From positions 2,232,001-2,296,000 of the forward strand of contig NC_063013.1 of the NCBI RefSeq assembly GCF_020509005.1: a DNA stretch of 64,000 bases. The letters run 5' to 3'. This stretch comes from Fulvia fulva. Taxonomy: Eukaryota; Ascomycota; Dothideomycetes; Mycosphaerellales; Mycosphaerellaceae. The translations under genes and the position numbers were made by a program. The first letter of the stretch is position 1. Every line of letters begins with the position of its first letter. Below are positions 32,185 to 44,031 of the stretch, one piece after another. Below the pieces are notes generated by a model. The model made no database searches. It was given only the letters and a program-made list of their open reading frames with translations, and was not told where the DNA came from.

Positions 32185-35100
32185 TTATGCTCCTCCTCCG
32201 CGAGGAAGCTTGTCCAACCAAATATCGCCACCTTCACCCAGGACCCAACGCTTCCAAGATTCTTCGTAAGCATCCTCAAGATCCCTCACCCATCTCTTGG
32301 TATCAAACAATGCACTGCTCCAGCGAGCGTGGAAAAGCATCTTCCTCAACTCCTTCAATCGTCCTGTACCAACGCCATGACTACCACGAACATAAGAAAA
32401 TGAGCTTCCCAACGCTATGGCTTTCTCTTCGTAATCTTCCTCGCTTGTTGCCACAAGTTCTTTCGCAGCACGAGCCCCTTCTTCACCCTTGGGTAGGGCT
32501 CCCTTCAATATACTAGCCGCCATGCGACTGCACATCTTGTACTCGTAGCGCGGCAAGGTCAGCAGTGGCGTGCCGCTCCAAAGGACATCCGCAGCTGTGG
32601 TATGAGCATTACACTCTGCCGTGTCCAGTACAAGATCGCAGACGCGAGCACGAGAAATATGCAGATGCTTCGGCGCAACATCTGTGAATATGACCCGCGA
32701 TGCAACATCAGGTCCTCCCCACATCCGAGCCGTTGCGAGCAAATTCGACTCGCCGAGATCCGGAAATCGCAGCAGCCAGAGAATGGCATTTGGCACACGA
32801 GCCAGTATCCTGAGCCAGGTGCGGAAAGTGGTGGGCTCAATCTTGTATAGCTGGTTGAAGTTCCCGAAGATGATTGTATCATCCGAGATGTTGGGGAAGA
32901 GCTCCTTTCGCATCTGCCACCTCCGATGCTGTTCTTCTTCCCACGATATCTGCTTTTCGTGAGCATCTGGTGCACTCTGCTTGTGATCGCAGCAGAAGAA
33001 AGTGTCGCGACAGTAGATGATGTTCTCGCCATAGACCCAGCTCTCTTGACTCCCGCCACTGTTCTCGTCTACAAGCTGGTCTTCCAAGTCGACATTCCTA
33101 CGCCACGGGCGGAGGGTGTCCACCGGAACAGCAGTCTTATCAGCGAGAAGATAGTCGCACCACTCAGCGCCCAGCGTACCAGCAAAGCCCATGAAAGACA
33201 TTTGGATTGGAGCAGGCCGAGCTGCGAAGACTTCATTGCGGGCCCCGCGAGTGTAGCCGTTGAGGTTGACCAGTATGTGTATGCCATCTCGGACGATTTG
33301 GTTGACCAGCTTCTCCGCAGACCAAGAGCTCGCATCGTGAAAGACCGGCGCCTCCTTCTGAATCTGCTGCCGGTGAATGGAATTATCGCTCGCCGTTGTG
33401 GCATAGCAGTAAGCCTTGACTCGACCAGTGTCATGAAGACCAAACACAGACTGCATAAGGTGTGCCAGGGGGTGATTGTTGAAGTCAGACGACACATAAC
33501 CAACCCGAAGATAAGGAGCGGGTGGCTTCGGTGGCTGGAAGACCTGTCTCGGAAGCCAAGGCGAGCGAAGAGTTGACAGAGATATTCGCAGACCATTCCG
33601 TTGGGAGATGAGTCTGATCTGCTTCGGCGACATAGGGCAGGTGAAGGTATGAAACGGTAAGACTGTGGGCGCCGTAGGTACCGAGAGCGCAGCTGGTAGT
33701 TGCGGCCTGTTGTAGCTGGATGGGGCCCGCTGCTTCCGACTGACATAAAGATCTCGATACCAGTGCCAGCCAATACGTCGTGTCGCACGTTCAATGAGCC
33801 GTGTCAGGCGAGCGCCTTCCCACTTCTTGCCAGACCACGATGTCAGTGCTTCGCGGAGAGATCGCTCCCGCTCTTTGATATCCTCGTGTCTGCCTTCCAG
33901 GATGACAATCTGTTGCAACAGTGCTTCAATCAAGCTTGGCGTCAGTGTACCGCAGCCCCAGTTCTCGCCATCAGCGAGCTGTTTCGACACGATATCGACC
34001 ACCCTTTTGATCCAGCCTGAGCTCGATGCACCGGGTTTCCTGGCATCCAGCAGCATTCCATCTTGATCGACATGCCATCTGTCACGTTCTCCACCGTCCT
34101 CGGCAATACCGCCACGTGCGTGCCAGCTGCAGACGGAGTTGAGAGCATTGGCCAAGCCACAGACAGCTTCGGCAAAGTCTGGGCTCACGTTCACGGCTCG
34201 CTTGTAGTACAAGATGGCATCACTGATCCGGCCTTTGTCTTTGACAGCATTGGCGAGGTTGGCTAGGGCAATGTCGAACTTCCCATCGCATTTGACAGCG
34301 CGCTCATACATGGTGATCGCGGCATCGAGCTGCCCAATGTCTTTCAGCAAGCTTCCGAGGTTGGTGTATAGATGTGCGTGATGCTGATCAAGCTGTAGGC
34401 CATAGTTGTAGTACTGCAACGCAAGAGCAATTCCACTACCTGGCACGACTCCGGGTATGTCAGGCCTTGGAACTTTCGCACATGGTGCCGCTTGCTGCAC
34501 GCTGGCCAGAAGTATACCAACATTATTAGCAGTAGAGGGACTGGGCTGCAGAGAAAGCGATAGGTAGTAGAGTGCCAGGATATCGCGAACTCCATGGGCA
34601 AGTGGCGTGACACCAGCAGACCGGCTGACATTCGACATTCCATCCTGGAAAATTTTGGCGAGAGATAGGAGGGAATTGCTGGTGGTCGAGATGACCGCTT
34701 TTCGAGCCAGACTTTGTGGGTTTCCTGGAACGTACTTGAGGCCAGGAAGCTCTCCGCCTTGCGAGAAACATAACTTGGCAGTAGGCAGAGCCTGCTCCGG
34801 GCTCAACAACACGGGCTCAGCAGACTTTGATGGTGGCAGTTGCTGACCCGGTTGGTGAGACTGCATGCTCGTGGAGACAACGGCCAAGATGTGCCTGACG
34901 AGCCCTTGGATGCCATCAAACTTTCGGCCGGTAGCGATCATCACAGCGTCTTCGAAGGCGCGTGCTGCACCGCCATTGTCCCCAAGACCATAGAGCATAT
35001 TGCCTTTCGCGTGAATAAGCGCAAGGATCCGTCCACTGTCACAGCCAGGCACAGCGAATCCACTCGACCCGAAGCCAGGTTCGGAAGCTCCAGCACCATC

Positions 35101-37146
35101 GCGCCAGTCAATACTGGTTTCTGCATCGGCATCAAATTCGAATGACATCCTGTCGGATTTGTCGGACGCGCAAGGTGAGCGACTCGCACTGGAGGAAGAG
35201 CATTCGCTTTGCCGGCCGGATGTCTTCGATGTATCTGCCCTTTTCTCTTGATTGAGTGAGCGCTCCACGTACTCAATGACTTTGATCGCATCTTTGCTTC
35301 GTTGATCGTTGCACAACAAGCCTACCAGATGTTCAACTGCTTCGAAATGATTCGGAGCAATCTTGACCACCTGCATCCAATGCTTTTCTGCTTCGGATCG
35401 TTGGCCGAGGGCCAAAAGTGTCGCTGCCAGGTTCGACGTTGCCTCCAGGTGCCTGGGGTCGCGCTCCAGGACTTTGGTATACCATCGTAACGCCTTCTGA
35501 TAGTTTCCAAGCCCGTATGCCAAACAGCCGCCCAAGTGCATCCCATCGATCCATTGCCAATCGGTCTCTTGGCAGAGCCCTGTGATGTGGGACAGAGCGG
35601 TTGCAGCACGTGACGGAGGAGAATTGTCCACTGGCAACGGCGACACGATAGATGACACTGACGAGCCTGTAGATCTGCGAAGGGTTCTGTGCCTTTCGAA
35701 AGACTGCGATGGATGTATCGCCAATTCTTGGGACCTTCGATATTGGTCGTGCGATGCCCGTCTCTGGTAGTCATGGTCTACCATATGAACGCCGCTAGGT
35801 GACCACACAGAAGCGACGGCTTTGGGCGTAACAGACTGAGCAGAAGGTTCCTCGTGATCCGGCTCCACTGGCAAAGACTCCACGGGCGGATCTTCATCAC
35901 TGAGCACCTGCGTGGCATCAGCGTCATTGTTCACCTTGGCCAATTGTAACGATGACCCAGTTGCAGATTGTCGAGGAGGCTTGGGATAGAAGCTCGGCCT
36001 CTGAGGTACGTGCTGTTGACCATGCGCATGTCGATTGTGCTGTTGCTGCCGTCTGGTATGGTGGATGAATGCAAGAAGTTCCCTATACTGCTGCAACGCC
36101 CACGAAAATGTCTTATCTCTTTGTTGACCATTAGGGGATGACGCGCCAAACTCTGCTTCAATGTCGTGACTTGAGGCTTGCGTGTCTTGGCCATATGGAA
36201 TCGCCGGCCCATAAACACTCGCTTCTGTGTTGTGATAACCATTGCTCAGGTGGTTCGGCACTGGACGTCCCCAGGTGGCAGGATACACAGGATGGTGTCC
36301 CGTGTTGAAGTTCTGTATCGCCGGCGAAGGGAACACACTCGGATTAGCTAGTGGTGTCCAAGGGTTCTGTAAGGATGCACGCTGCTGCCACATCTGAGGT
36401 TGGTGCGTAAGGTGTGAACTTGGTATGGATCCCATGAAGTGGGGAGGATGGTAGAAGCGTGGATCGCGGACTGCAGCTGGTCTGTATGGGACGAATGTGC
36501 CATCATGCCAGTAAGGACCGTACGGCCCAGAGCCTTGGCCGCCAGATGCAGTAGGACCGAGATATTGGAAGGAGGGTTGTATCACGCTGGGAACGGTGAG
36601 TCCGTAGTACTGCTGCATGTTGTAGTGCTGAGTAGGCAGGCCTTGGTTGAGCATAGAGTCCATGACGGGAAACGTGCTCTGGGGCTGCGCAAACTGGCCG
36701 GCTGGCCAAGCGACACTGCCCTGTCCACTCCATGCTCCAAGACCAGAGTTCTGTCGTTGTAACTGAGAATGTGAGTGTTGAAGAAAAGTGCGCTTGCCGT
36801 GTGGAACTATCGCTGAAGCTGGTCTCGCCCGGGTGCTTTCACACAGTGGCAGTAGTTGATGCTTCAATGGCGGAGTCGAGTAGTCTGCTGATCCTTCGAA
36901 GCCAGCGTTCAACGTGCCATTAGGTGTCTTACGTCGAAGAGTGTTCTCTGCGCGTGGAGTGCGATCTCCCCCGTCAAGCGAGATATCGCTGCCATCTCTG
37001 CGCAAGCCTGTGTGATGGATGGGCAGAGCGTATCGCTGCGTCAGATAAGGCATGGAATCGGCGTGACGTCGTATACCCGAGGTCGAGCTCGAGACGTCGC
37101 CTGTATATGACGGAGCACTGTTAGGAAGCGAAACATCGGCGCTCAT
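32185..37146 (-). CDS. O-GlcNAc transferase-like protein (TPR + GT41)
   Basis: Single exon, 1653 residues from the second Met. About 540 residues of disordered Gln/Pro/His/Ser-rich sequence come first. Tetratricopeptide repeats follow at about 549-650 and about 880-1010, with a spacer between. The GT41 catalytic region is at about 1210-1640. Residues known from human OGT are in place: Ser-Ser-Asp-Phe-Asn-Asn-His-Pro (the active-site His loop), His-Ile-Leu-Val-Asn-Leu-Asn-Gly-Tyr-Thr, Phe-Asn-Gln-Leu-Tyr-Lys-Ile-Glu-Pro (UDP-binding Lys), His-Thr-Thr-Ala-Ala-Asp-Val-Leu-Trp-Ser-Gly-Thr-Pro. It probably glycosylates Ser/Thr of nucleocytoplasmic proteins. Plant SECRET AGENT/SPINDLY are alternatives, and SPINDLY is a fucosyltransferase, so the sugar donor is not certain. 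Confidence 0.92.
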   Translation of the reverse strand: MSADVSLPNSAPSYTGDVSSSTSGIRRHADSMPYLTQRYALPIHHTGLRRDGSDISLDGGDRTPRAENTLRRKTPNGTLNAGFEGSADYSTPPLKHQLLPLCESTRARPASAIVPHGKRTFLQHSHSQLQRQNSGLGAWSGQGSVAWPAGQFAQPQSTFPVMDSMLNQGLPTQHYNMQQYYGLTVPSVIQPSFQYLGPTASGGQGSGPYGPYWHDGTFVPYRPAAVRDPRFYHPPHFMGSIPSSHLTHQPQMWQQRASLQNPWTPLANPSVFPSPAIQNFNTGHHPVYPATWGRPVPNHLSNGYHNTEASVYGPAIPYGQDTQASSHDIEAEFGASSPNGQQRDKTFSWALQQYRELLAFIHHTRRQQQHNRHAHGQQHVPQRPSFYPKPPRQSATGSSLQLAKVNNDADATQVLSDEDPPVESLPVEPDHEEPSAQSVTPKAVASVWSPSGVHMVDHDYQRRASHDQYRRSQELAIHPSQSFERHRTLRRSTGSSVSSIVSPLPVDNSPPSRAATALSHITGLCQETDWQWIDGMHLGGCLAYGLGNYQKALRWYTKVLERDPRHLEATSNLAATLLALGQRSEAEKHWMQVVKIAPNHFEAVEHLVGLLCNDQRSKDAIKVIEYVERSLNQEKRADTSKTSGRQSECSSSSASRSPCASDKSDRMSFEFDADAETSIDWRDGAGASEPGFGSSGFAVPGCDSGRILALIHAKGNMLYGLGDNGGAARAFEDAVMIATGRKFDGIQGLVRHILAVVSTSMQSHQPGQQLPPSKSAEPVLLSPEQALPTAKLCFSQGGELPGLKYVPGNPQSLARKAVISTTSNSLLSLAKIFQDGMSNVSRSAGVTPLAHGVRDILALYYLSLSLQPSPSTANNVGILLASVQQAAPCAKVPRPDIPGVVPGSGIALALQYYNYGLQLDQHHAHLYTNLGSLLKDIGQLDAAITMYERAVKCDGKFDIALANLANAVKDKGRISDAILYYKRAVNVSPDFAEAVCGLANALNSVCSWHARGGIAEDGGERDRWHVDQDGMLLDARKPGASSSGWIKRVVDIVSKQLADGENWGCGTLTPSLIEALLQQIVILEGRHEDIKERERSLREALTSWSGKKWEGARLTRLIERATRRIGWHWYRDLYVSRKQRAPSSYNRPQLPAALSVPTAPTVLPFHTFTCPMSPKQIRLISQRNGLRISLSTLRSPWLPRQVFQPPKPPAPYLRVGYVSSDFNNHPLAHLMQSVFGLHDTGRVKAYCYATTASDNSIHRQQIQKEAPVFHDASSWSAEKLVNQIVRDGIHILVNLNGYTRGARNEVFAARPAPIQMSFMGFAGTLGAEWCDYLLADKTAVPVDTLRPWRRNVDLEDQLVDENSGGSQESWVYGENIIYCRDTFFCCDHKQSAPDAHEKQISWEEEQHRRWQMRKELFPNISDDTIIFGNFNQLYKIEPTTFRTWLRILARVPNAILWLLRFPDLGESNLLATARMWGGPDVASRVIFTDVAPKHLHISRARVCDLVLDTAECNAHTTAADVLWSGTPLLTLPRYEYKMCSRMAASILKGALPKGEEGARAAKELVATSEEDYEEKAIALGSSFSYVRGSHGVGTGRLKELRKMLFHARWSSALFDTKRWVRDLEDAYEESWKRWVLGEGGDIWLDKLPRGGGA

Positions 37147-39288
37147 GGTGGCGCAGCTGAAAGGCACGCGGGCGGCGCAGGATCTAGTGCTGAGAAGGCG
37201 TGCCGCTCACGGAGAGTGATGGGTGCCTGTGCCTATGCCTGTACGGTCGCTTTCCACGTCTAACGCGCATGACATTATCGCAGCGTGCTGTTCATGTACT
37301 GCCGCGCCCACTCGTCCTTCGCTCTGTTTTGCTCGTTGCCGTTGCCGTTGCCGTTGCTGTCCGCGTGACCCAGTCCAGCCTCGACGCCCGTCCCAAAGGG
37401 CTACCAAGAAAATGTCGCCTCCAGGATGAGCCAGCGAGATGAGAGCACACAAAGCCGCCTGCCGTCAAGAGCGCGCAAGCACGGGTAGATTGGCGATGGG
37501 CAGCGGCGAGGAGCCGTGTCGCGGGCGGGTGTGCGCGGGTGTACGCATCAAACAAGCAACACAAAGGTCTGCCTGGTCGTCGACGCAAGGGGGATGTGAT
37601 GGCTCTTCAGCGCAGCGCGGTGGGTGCTTACAGTGCGCGGCGGCGGTGTGAGGCGGCGGAAGCAGCAATGCGGCCTGGGTGGAATGTGGATGTTTGTGAC
37701 GACGGCTACCAGGCTGCTGGAGTGTCGCACGCTGCCTCTGCTCCTGACATAGACGACAGCGAGACGGTTCGCGTGCCGCCCGCCGTGTGTGAGGTCCAGT
37801 CCCAACTCTGTAGTCCCCAACGACGCACTGAGCACGATGTACTGTCCTGTCGCTTCCCGTCTCCTGCTGTCCTGGCCGCAGCGGGCCAATGCTATGCTCT
37901 GCGCTGCGCTGTGCTGCTAGAGCCCGTCTGACCGACGCCGCGTTTCGTGGTGGAAGTGGAAGAGGTCTCGCTATGCGATGCTATGCTATGCTCTGCTCTG
38001 CTCTGCTCTGCTCTGCAGTGGTGCAGCATACACACATACCATACATACAGCAGCGGCGGAAGAGAAGGACAGCAGCAGCAACAGGACATGCATGCAGCGT
38101 CCTTCCTGCAGCGTGAGACTTCTTAGCGGTCCGCACCCTCGCACTTGGTAGTACTGGCTCCAACGTGGATGCTAGGCTTGCTTCGTCTGACGCGGCGTTC
38201 CACTAGATCCGCTTGGACACCAGCAGCTGTCTCTGCCCACCGCTCGCCTGTACCCTCGTACCGTACCGTGTGACGACTGCTATTCCCTCCTTCGGCGCCT
38301 TCCTGCTTGGTCCTTTTGCAGGCGCGGATCCTGTTTCTGTTTTCGTTTCGTACTTTGCTCAGATCCAGCATCCGCCGGAAGCACGACGCGGCACAGCACA
38401 GGCGCTGATGCTGCTCCAACACCTGATCCCCGTCTGCTGATTCGCGATGGATCGGCCTGGCCGCATGACACTTGCTTAAAGAGAGAGGCTTAGCACCCAC
38501 CGTCCGACCTCAACGAACCTCTGCAGCATGTCGCTGCATCCTGTGCCACATGAAGACCGCCCACCAGGCGAATTACAGCTTGTGAGAGACTAAAGATCCC
38601 GCTCGGAACGTCTATTCTCGCCGCGATCGTCACCCATTGCACAAAGGCTCGGGTGATACGGGACGTTGCATCAGCGAGAAAGCAACTCCTGTAGCAAGCA
38701 CCAACGCGAGAACATCCTCTTGTCGAGAGATCTTGTCAGATACGGCGCACGTGATAGCACGATGGACGACGAGCCACTGACGGCGAGGCGAGTCAGCTTC
38801 ACCTATAGGCTATATGCAAGACATTGCCTCGCGATTCATGCTTCTGTCTGCAGGGTCTGCGCTGTTGGATCTACACGATAAGTCGGTCCAATATATCAGC
38901 AAGTTCTTATACAGCATCTCATCATGTCAGCAGCGATAATCAGAGTCAGCAGGCGGGATGGGCTGGCCATGTGCGACTAAATCAATGGATGACAGTGCTT
39001 GGACATGCTTGATTAAGGAGGAGGATAGTGCATGCCACAAAGTCAAGCCACGGCAACACCGCCGAGCAACCTGAGGCGGCAATGGGCATGTTCGTGTCGC
39101 ACGTTGTGTTCACAGTTCATGCAACATCCTGACAGCCTGTCTTGCTGAGCCACCGCCGTTGAGCGAATACCGATTACAGCTCGGCGATTGAGTGGCTCTG
39201 CCCACGTCTCCTACTAGGAAGCATGTTCGTGTGTTGACAATTGTTGACGACGGCCTGATGCAATAGCATGTCTCTATCGCGATCTGCT
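37147..39288. other. 2.1-kb gene-free region upstream of the O-GlcNAc transferase gene
   Basis: GC-rich with simple repeats. Several short frames (under 130 codons) exist on both strands but none is convincing. It probably holds a long promoter or leader of the O-GlcNAc transferase gene and the 3' flank of the monooxygenase gene. Confidence 0.5.
37971..38016. repeat. compound CTATG/CTCTG pentanucleotide repeat
   Basis: Four imperfect CTATG-type units run directly into five CTCTG-type units, a pentanucleotide microsatellite, with degenerate copies near 37890-37910. Confidence 0.85.
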
Positions 39289-40413
39289 CTAAAGATTCGC
39301 CTTCGACACCTCATGCATCTCATGAATGCGCGTTTCACTCTGCCATACACCCTTCTCCCAAGCCTCAAATTTCTGCTCATAGAACGCCCCCAGGTGCCTC
39401 CCCTCCTCTTCCACTAACAGCTCAGCGAGTCTCATGCCGTCCTCAATCGCATCATTCGCACCATAGCCGCCCAGGATTGGTTCCGCATGGACTGCATCCC
39501 CCAGCAGAACGATCCCTGAATGGCTAGCCTGGTCTAGAACACTTCTCTCAACTTGCAGCGTCCGCATCAGCCAGTTCAACATGCGATCTTTCTTCATCGT
39601 CGCGGGGTCGAAGACGAACTTGAAGGGGTCTTGTAGTTCGTGTCGAATACTGTTCACCTCCTGGAAGAGGGCGTCTGGAATCTCCTTTGCTGCTGACTTC
39701 GATCCATCTGGTCGGTATAGTTCGTCGTTCGCCTCCCTTCCAGGCCGGGAGTAAATATAGCTGATGCTAACTTCGTCCTTGTCAACGTCGCCAATGGAGA
39801 TTTGAAAGATGGTATCGCTGAGCTTCTGCTGAACGACTGTAGCATCTCCAAGGTACGGTTTGATCTGCTGCTTGAAATCTTCCGAGCTCACGCGACGTTT
39901 GCCATTATAGACAGCGAAGGGCAAGATCTTGAAATCAGTCTTTGGTGATATCGTTTGTCGAACGATTGAGTGTGGTCCATCTGCTCCGACAAGGGCTTGA
40001 GCTTCATGACTGGCTCCGTTGACGAAGCTCAACTTGATCCCAGATGTGCTATCAAGGTCTTTCAGTTCGTGTTCTGATCGGATGTCCAGACCTTCAGCGA
40101 GGAGGGTCTCGAAACGGGTTCGATTGACTCGAAGAGTCGTTCCAGGATCGCTGCTGGCGTCGGCCTTTCCTGAGCCGTTCACAGCGGCGTCGACCACCAC
40201 TTTGCTTCGAAAATTATTCTCTTCGAGGTTCAGGAGCTGCAGTAGAGGGCGGTATGAGCTGGCATGCAATGTGATACCGTAGCTGTTCCGGTTCGACGAC
40301 GGTCTACTCTTTTCGAACAACACTGCCCGCACTCCTCGCTGCAGCAAACATCGACCAAGGACAAGACCCGCAATACCAGCACCTATGATACTGATGCGTC
40401 GTGGGGATGCCAT
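39289..40413 (-). CDS. FAD-dependent monooxygenase
   Basis: Single exon, 374 residues. The N-terminal Rossmann motif Ile-Gly-Ala-Gly-Ile-Ala-Gly-Leu (about 10-17) binds FAD. The Gly-Ala-Asp-Gly-Pro-His-Ser (DG) motif lies near residue 143 and Gly-Asp-Ala-Val-His-Ala-Glu-Pro near residue 302, as in PHBH-type hydroxylases. There is no C-terminal membrane anchor and no thioredoxin-like extension. It probably hydroxylates an aromatic or polycyclic substrate with NAD(P)H and oxygen. No other pathway gene flanks it, so the substrate is open. It is in tandem with the SulP gene 209 bp upstream. Confidence 0.92.
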   Translation of the reverse strand: MASPRRISIIGAGIAGLVLGRCLLQRGVRAVLFEKSRPSSNRNSYGITLHASSYRPLLQLLNLEENNFRSKVVVDAAVNGSGKADASSDPGTTLRVNRTRFETLLAEGLDIRSEHELKDLDSTSGIKLSFVNGASHEAQALVGADGPHSIVRQTISPKTDFKILPFAVYNGKRRVSSEDFKQQIKPYLGDATVVQQKLSDTIFQISIGDVDKDEVSISYIYSRPGREANDELYRPDGSKSAAKEIPDALFQEVNSIRHELQDPFKFVFDPATMKKDRMLNWLMRTLQVERSVLDQASHSGIVLLGDAVHAEPILGGYGANDAIEDGMRLAELLVEEEGRHLGAFYEQKFEAWEKGVWQSETRIHEMHEVSKANL

Positions 40414-40622
40414 TCTGCCAATGTCCAGAACGCAGGAAGTTTCAACTGCTGGAAGTGGAAGACAAGATGACGATTAGACTTCGCAGTAGCTGAAGCTTAA
40501 ATCCGATCCATTGAAAGCCTCGTTAATGACTGTCGGACGGTCGACTTACTGAGATCTGATGGAAGCCCTGCGTAACACGTTACACATCCAAGAAAGTACT
40601 GTACACCACCAGGTTGCTGTCT

Positions 40623-43470
40623 CTATGAAGTCACCACCTGACTCTCCTCACTGCTCTCAAAATCGAGAGCCGCCGGCCGACTTTGCGTCCTGCTCTTCCT
40701 CCGATGGGGCAGCGGATTGTCGGGATCAAAATCATAGCCTTCCTGCATCATCGTGACCGTCCGACTGCTATTCCCTTCACTTGCGCACTGCTCCGGATCT
40801 GTATCCTGAGCAACTTCGAAGAAGGTGCTTGTCTTTTCTGTCGCCTTGAGTGCGGCATCAACGCTTTTCAGAAAGTGCTTCTCTCCACCGCACAGCTCCA
40901 CAATTCCGGAGTCTTGGAAGAGCTGCCATAGTTTTCCCTTGCGTGATGAGAGACGACAGAAGAAGACCGTCGTGCCTCGATCTATGTAGTCGCTGACTAT
41001 CTCGCAAAGTACCTGTGAAGCAGCGTAGTCCATGCCGGTGACGCCATGGATGTCAAAGATGACATTCTGGTTGTGTTGGCCTCCGCGGATCTTGGGTAGT
41101 GCAGGATGTGCGTAGCTTGTTCCATGGTCCTCCAGACGCTTGAGCCTGTTCTTGAGGTTGCCCGTATTGGCGAAGGTGAGGGGTTCTGGAATTTTGACAA
41201 TCAGGCAGTGAGGGACCAACTCTACGCTGTCTTCTTGGGCCAGTACCTCCGCATTGTCGAAGTCCTGGGTGCCTGGAATTCGCCCCAGGATCTGAATGCG
41301 TGGTCGTGTGCTGTGCTTCAGTAGTCGGATGAGGGAAAAGACGATGCCGACGATGATGCCACCTCTCAGCGACCAGAAGAAAGTGGTGAGGAAGACTAGC
41401 AGCATCAAGAACAATTCCACGTAGCCGCCGACTTTCCAGAAAAACTTGATATCGTGGGGTGCTTCCTCCAGTAGACTGATCGAGACCACGGTGATCATGG
41501 CGGATAGCACTCCTTTCTGTTTGAGTTGTTAGCTGGCTCTGCATATACACAAGAGGCATCGCTTACCGGGATGTAGTAGAAGTATGGCAGCAACGCAAGA
41601 GTGCAGATGAGCGTGAACAGCGATAGCAGGATGCTGCTCATCGGCGTCTTACCACCGGTGCTCGAGTTGACCTTGCTTCTCCCATAGCCACCAAAGGCTG
41701 GGATTGCCATGAAGGCGCCCCCAACCACATTTGCAACGCCAAGCGCGACCAGTTCTCGATTAGAAGAGACCGTCATCCCGCGGATTCCGTCTGCCTCCTC
41801 TACCTCTTCAACAGTGCCGTCTTTGTTCGTCTTCTGGACTTTCTCGACCTTGGCATTTCCAGATCCTAGGCTCTTCGCAGCCACGCAGCTCTCGAAAAAG
41901 CCGAGAAGTGCAACGATGAAAGCAGTTTCAAAAGCGTCGCTAACATGTTTGAAGTTCTGCTTGTCGAACGGAAAGTGTGGTTCGAAGAGCTTGACTCCCT
42001 GAGGTGGTCGAATGTCGTTGATGATGTCCAGACCCTGCCCTTCCCAGTCGAACCACCACGCGCATAGTGCAGAGAGCACAACGATGATGAAGCGATCTGG
42101 GAAGAAGACGACCCAGCCCCAGCCTCTGAGTGGTTGCAGCCGCCGCTTCAACTCCCGCAGTACCAGAATCACACCTACTGCGCCGAAGCTGACAGCGCAG
42201 GTAAGCTTGTGAGCTTCATGTCCGTAATCGAAAAGAAACATGATCGAGTCCAGCGGAGACCCATGTGCTCTCTCCGAACGTGCAGCTTGTTTGTCCAAGC
42301 CCATCTCAGGAACGAGCTGGTTGATAAAGATGACCAGACCAATCGAGCTGATGAAGCCGCGAAGGAAGGGTCGGGAGAGCACGCTGTCCAGAAACCCAAG
42401 TCGCAGAATGCCAGCGATCAGGATGACAGCTCCTGCCAATCCAGTGACCATACCACCGACTTGACCAGCCTTCATACCATCATTCTCCCCAAAGTGACCT
42501 GCCTTGATGGCTTCACTTACCACGCTTCCAACCAACAACGAACCTGCAGCTTCTGGTCCGACTATCATCTGCGGGCATGTACCGAGCAGCGCGTATATGA
42601 GCGGATTGAAGACGAAAGCATAGAGTCCGTTGATAGGCGGCATGTGCGACAAATTCGCGGCATAAGATAATGCCATTGGAATGTAGAAGCTGGCCATGGT
42701 CAGTGCAGCGAGGAAATCTCCTTGTAAGAACTTCCAGCGGTATTGCGGCAGCCAATTCGCGATTGGAAAATAGTAGTAGATGTACCTACCGCAAATCAGT
42801 ATGGAGCAGAAGTTGGATTGTTGAGAGATGAGAAATTGGTTATCTGCCACATTTGCTGTACGTACATCAGTCGTTCATGTTTGATGCCTGCCCGAGATGC
42901 CAGCCAGTGTGTTGTGCTCGTCTTCTTAGGACGGCCAAGCACACCGTCTGTCACAGCATCGGGCAGATAGCCTGGTATGATGCCATCTTGATTTATACCA
43001 GTGGGCTGCCGACCACCAAGACTTGGCCTGTTGAACCAGCTTTTGCTCTGCTCGAAACTGCCGGCGTCTGTATTCGCGGTCTGCACACTCGAGAAGCTGC
43101 CATAGCCTGGCTTCCACCTCGGTCGGGGAGAAAAGGCGCCATCTATGGGGCTCTGTCTCGACTGCTTCAACAAGGCCGTGCGATCGTTCAACTCGTCCTC
43201 ACTGGGCTCGTCGATCGTTCCCGGTTGCTGAGTCGCGTCTGTGTTTGCATTCGCGGGCGCATGATCCTGAGGATGTATGCCGTCGTCCTGCAAGTACTGA
43301 GATCGGCGGTCGTCCGGCGAAGGAGGCGGCATATGGGACTGCCTCAGGTTGGAAGGGTGTGACGGGCGGTGTTGATGACCGGGACGTGACTGCGGCGTGC
43401 TACCTGAAGCACTCGACGGACTCGTGGGACTTCGCGGTGATGTAGAGCCGCTGTTGGGCTGTGAAGCCAT
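40623..43470 (-). CDS. SulP/SLC26 anion transporter with STAS domain
   Basis: Exons are 43470-42866, 42785-41567 and 41516-40623 (905 residues); introns are 80 and 50 nt. The first 200 residues are Pro/Ser-rich cytosol. The transport core (about 205-660) starts with Leu-Pro-Gln-Tyr-Arg-Trp and the Pro-Met-Ala-Leu-Ser-Tyr-Ala segment of the SulP signature, with about 10-12 hydrophobic helices and Gly-Pro-Glu-Ala-Ala. A STAS domain follows with Asp-Ile-His-Gly-Val-Thr-Gly-Met-Asp. It probably moves sulfate or a related anion. The long N-terminus differs from the usual SUL1/2 permeases and resembles vacuolar/YGR125W-type members, so the substrate is uncertain. Confidence 0.9.
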
Positions 43471-44031
43471 CGCGGACGACTACAGACGAGGCAGCCCCTC
43501 CCAGCGATGCTTGCTTTTGGTGAGAAAGATGAGTTACGTGAAATGCAGAAAACAATGCTACATGTATCTACGACCACCGATCCCCACGAAAATAACGTTT
43601 AGCCGGCATTGCTTTGCCTGCTTGAAGGCGAGGCCGAGGACGCGGTGAGACTGCGTGAACGGTGTGCGTTGTCCGGGCAGAAGTGTCAGCGAGAAGGTCT
43701 AACAGCGCTACCTGGTCATGATATGGACAGCGACGTTCCAATGCCTGCCCTGCGCCTGATCTGATCGGATGACATTCTGTTCGACGTGAGTGGCTGCGCC
43801 ATCAAGCTTTGGAAGCGCACGCGGGCTGGACTCGGCGAAGATTGTGCTGCCTCGATTTCAAGGCACACCGGAGAAACGGTCGGCCCGGAAACCCCAATTC
43901 CATCTGTGTGCGATTGAAAGTTCCAGCTCTTCTTCTCCACCAGACGGGAGCCTTTCAAGCAAAACATCCTCGTCCAGGCACCTTCTTTCTTCACAACATC
44001 GAGCTGAGCTTGACCATCTTACTCACTAGCC
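43471..44031. other. divergent promoter region SulP / uL11
   Basis: 561 bp between two outward start codons. A TACATGTA lies near the SulP side. A CT-rich tract (about 43982-44025) precedes the ribosomal protein start, as is usual for highly expressed fungal genes. Confidence 0.55.
43559..43566. promoter_or_regulatory. TACATGTA palindrome
   Basis: 89 bp upstream of the SulP start codon, within TGCTACATGTATC. Confidence 0.45.
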
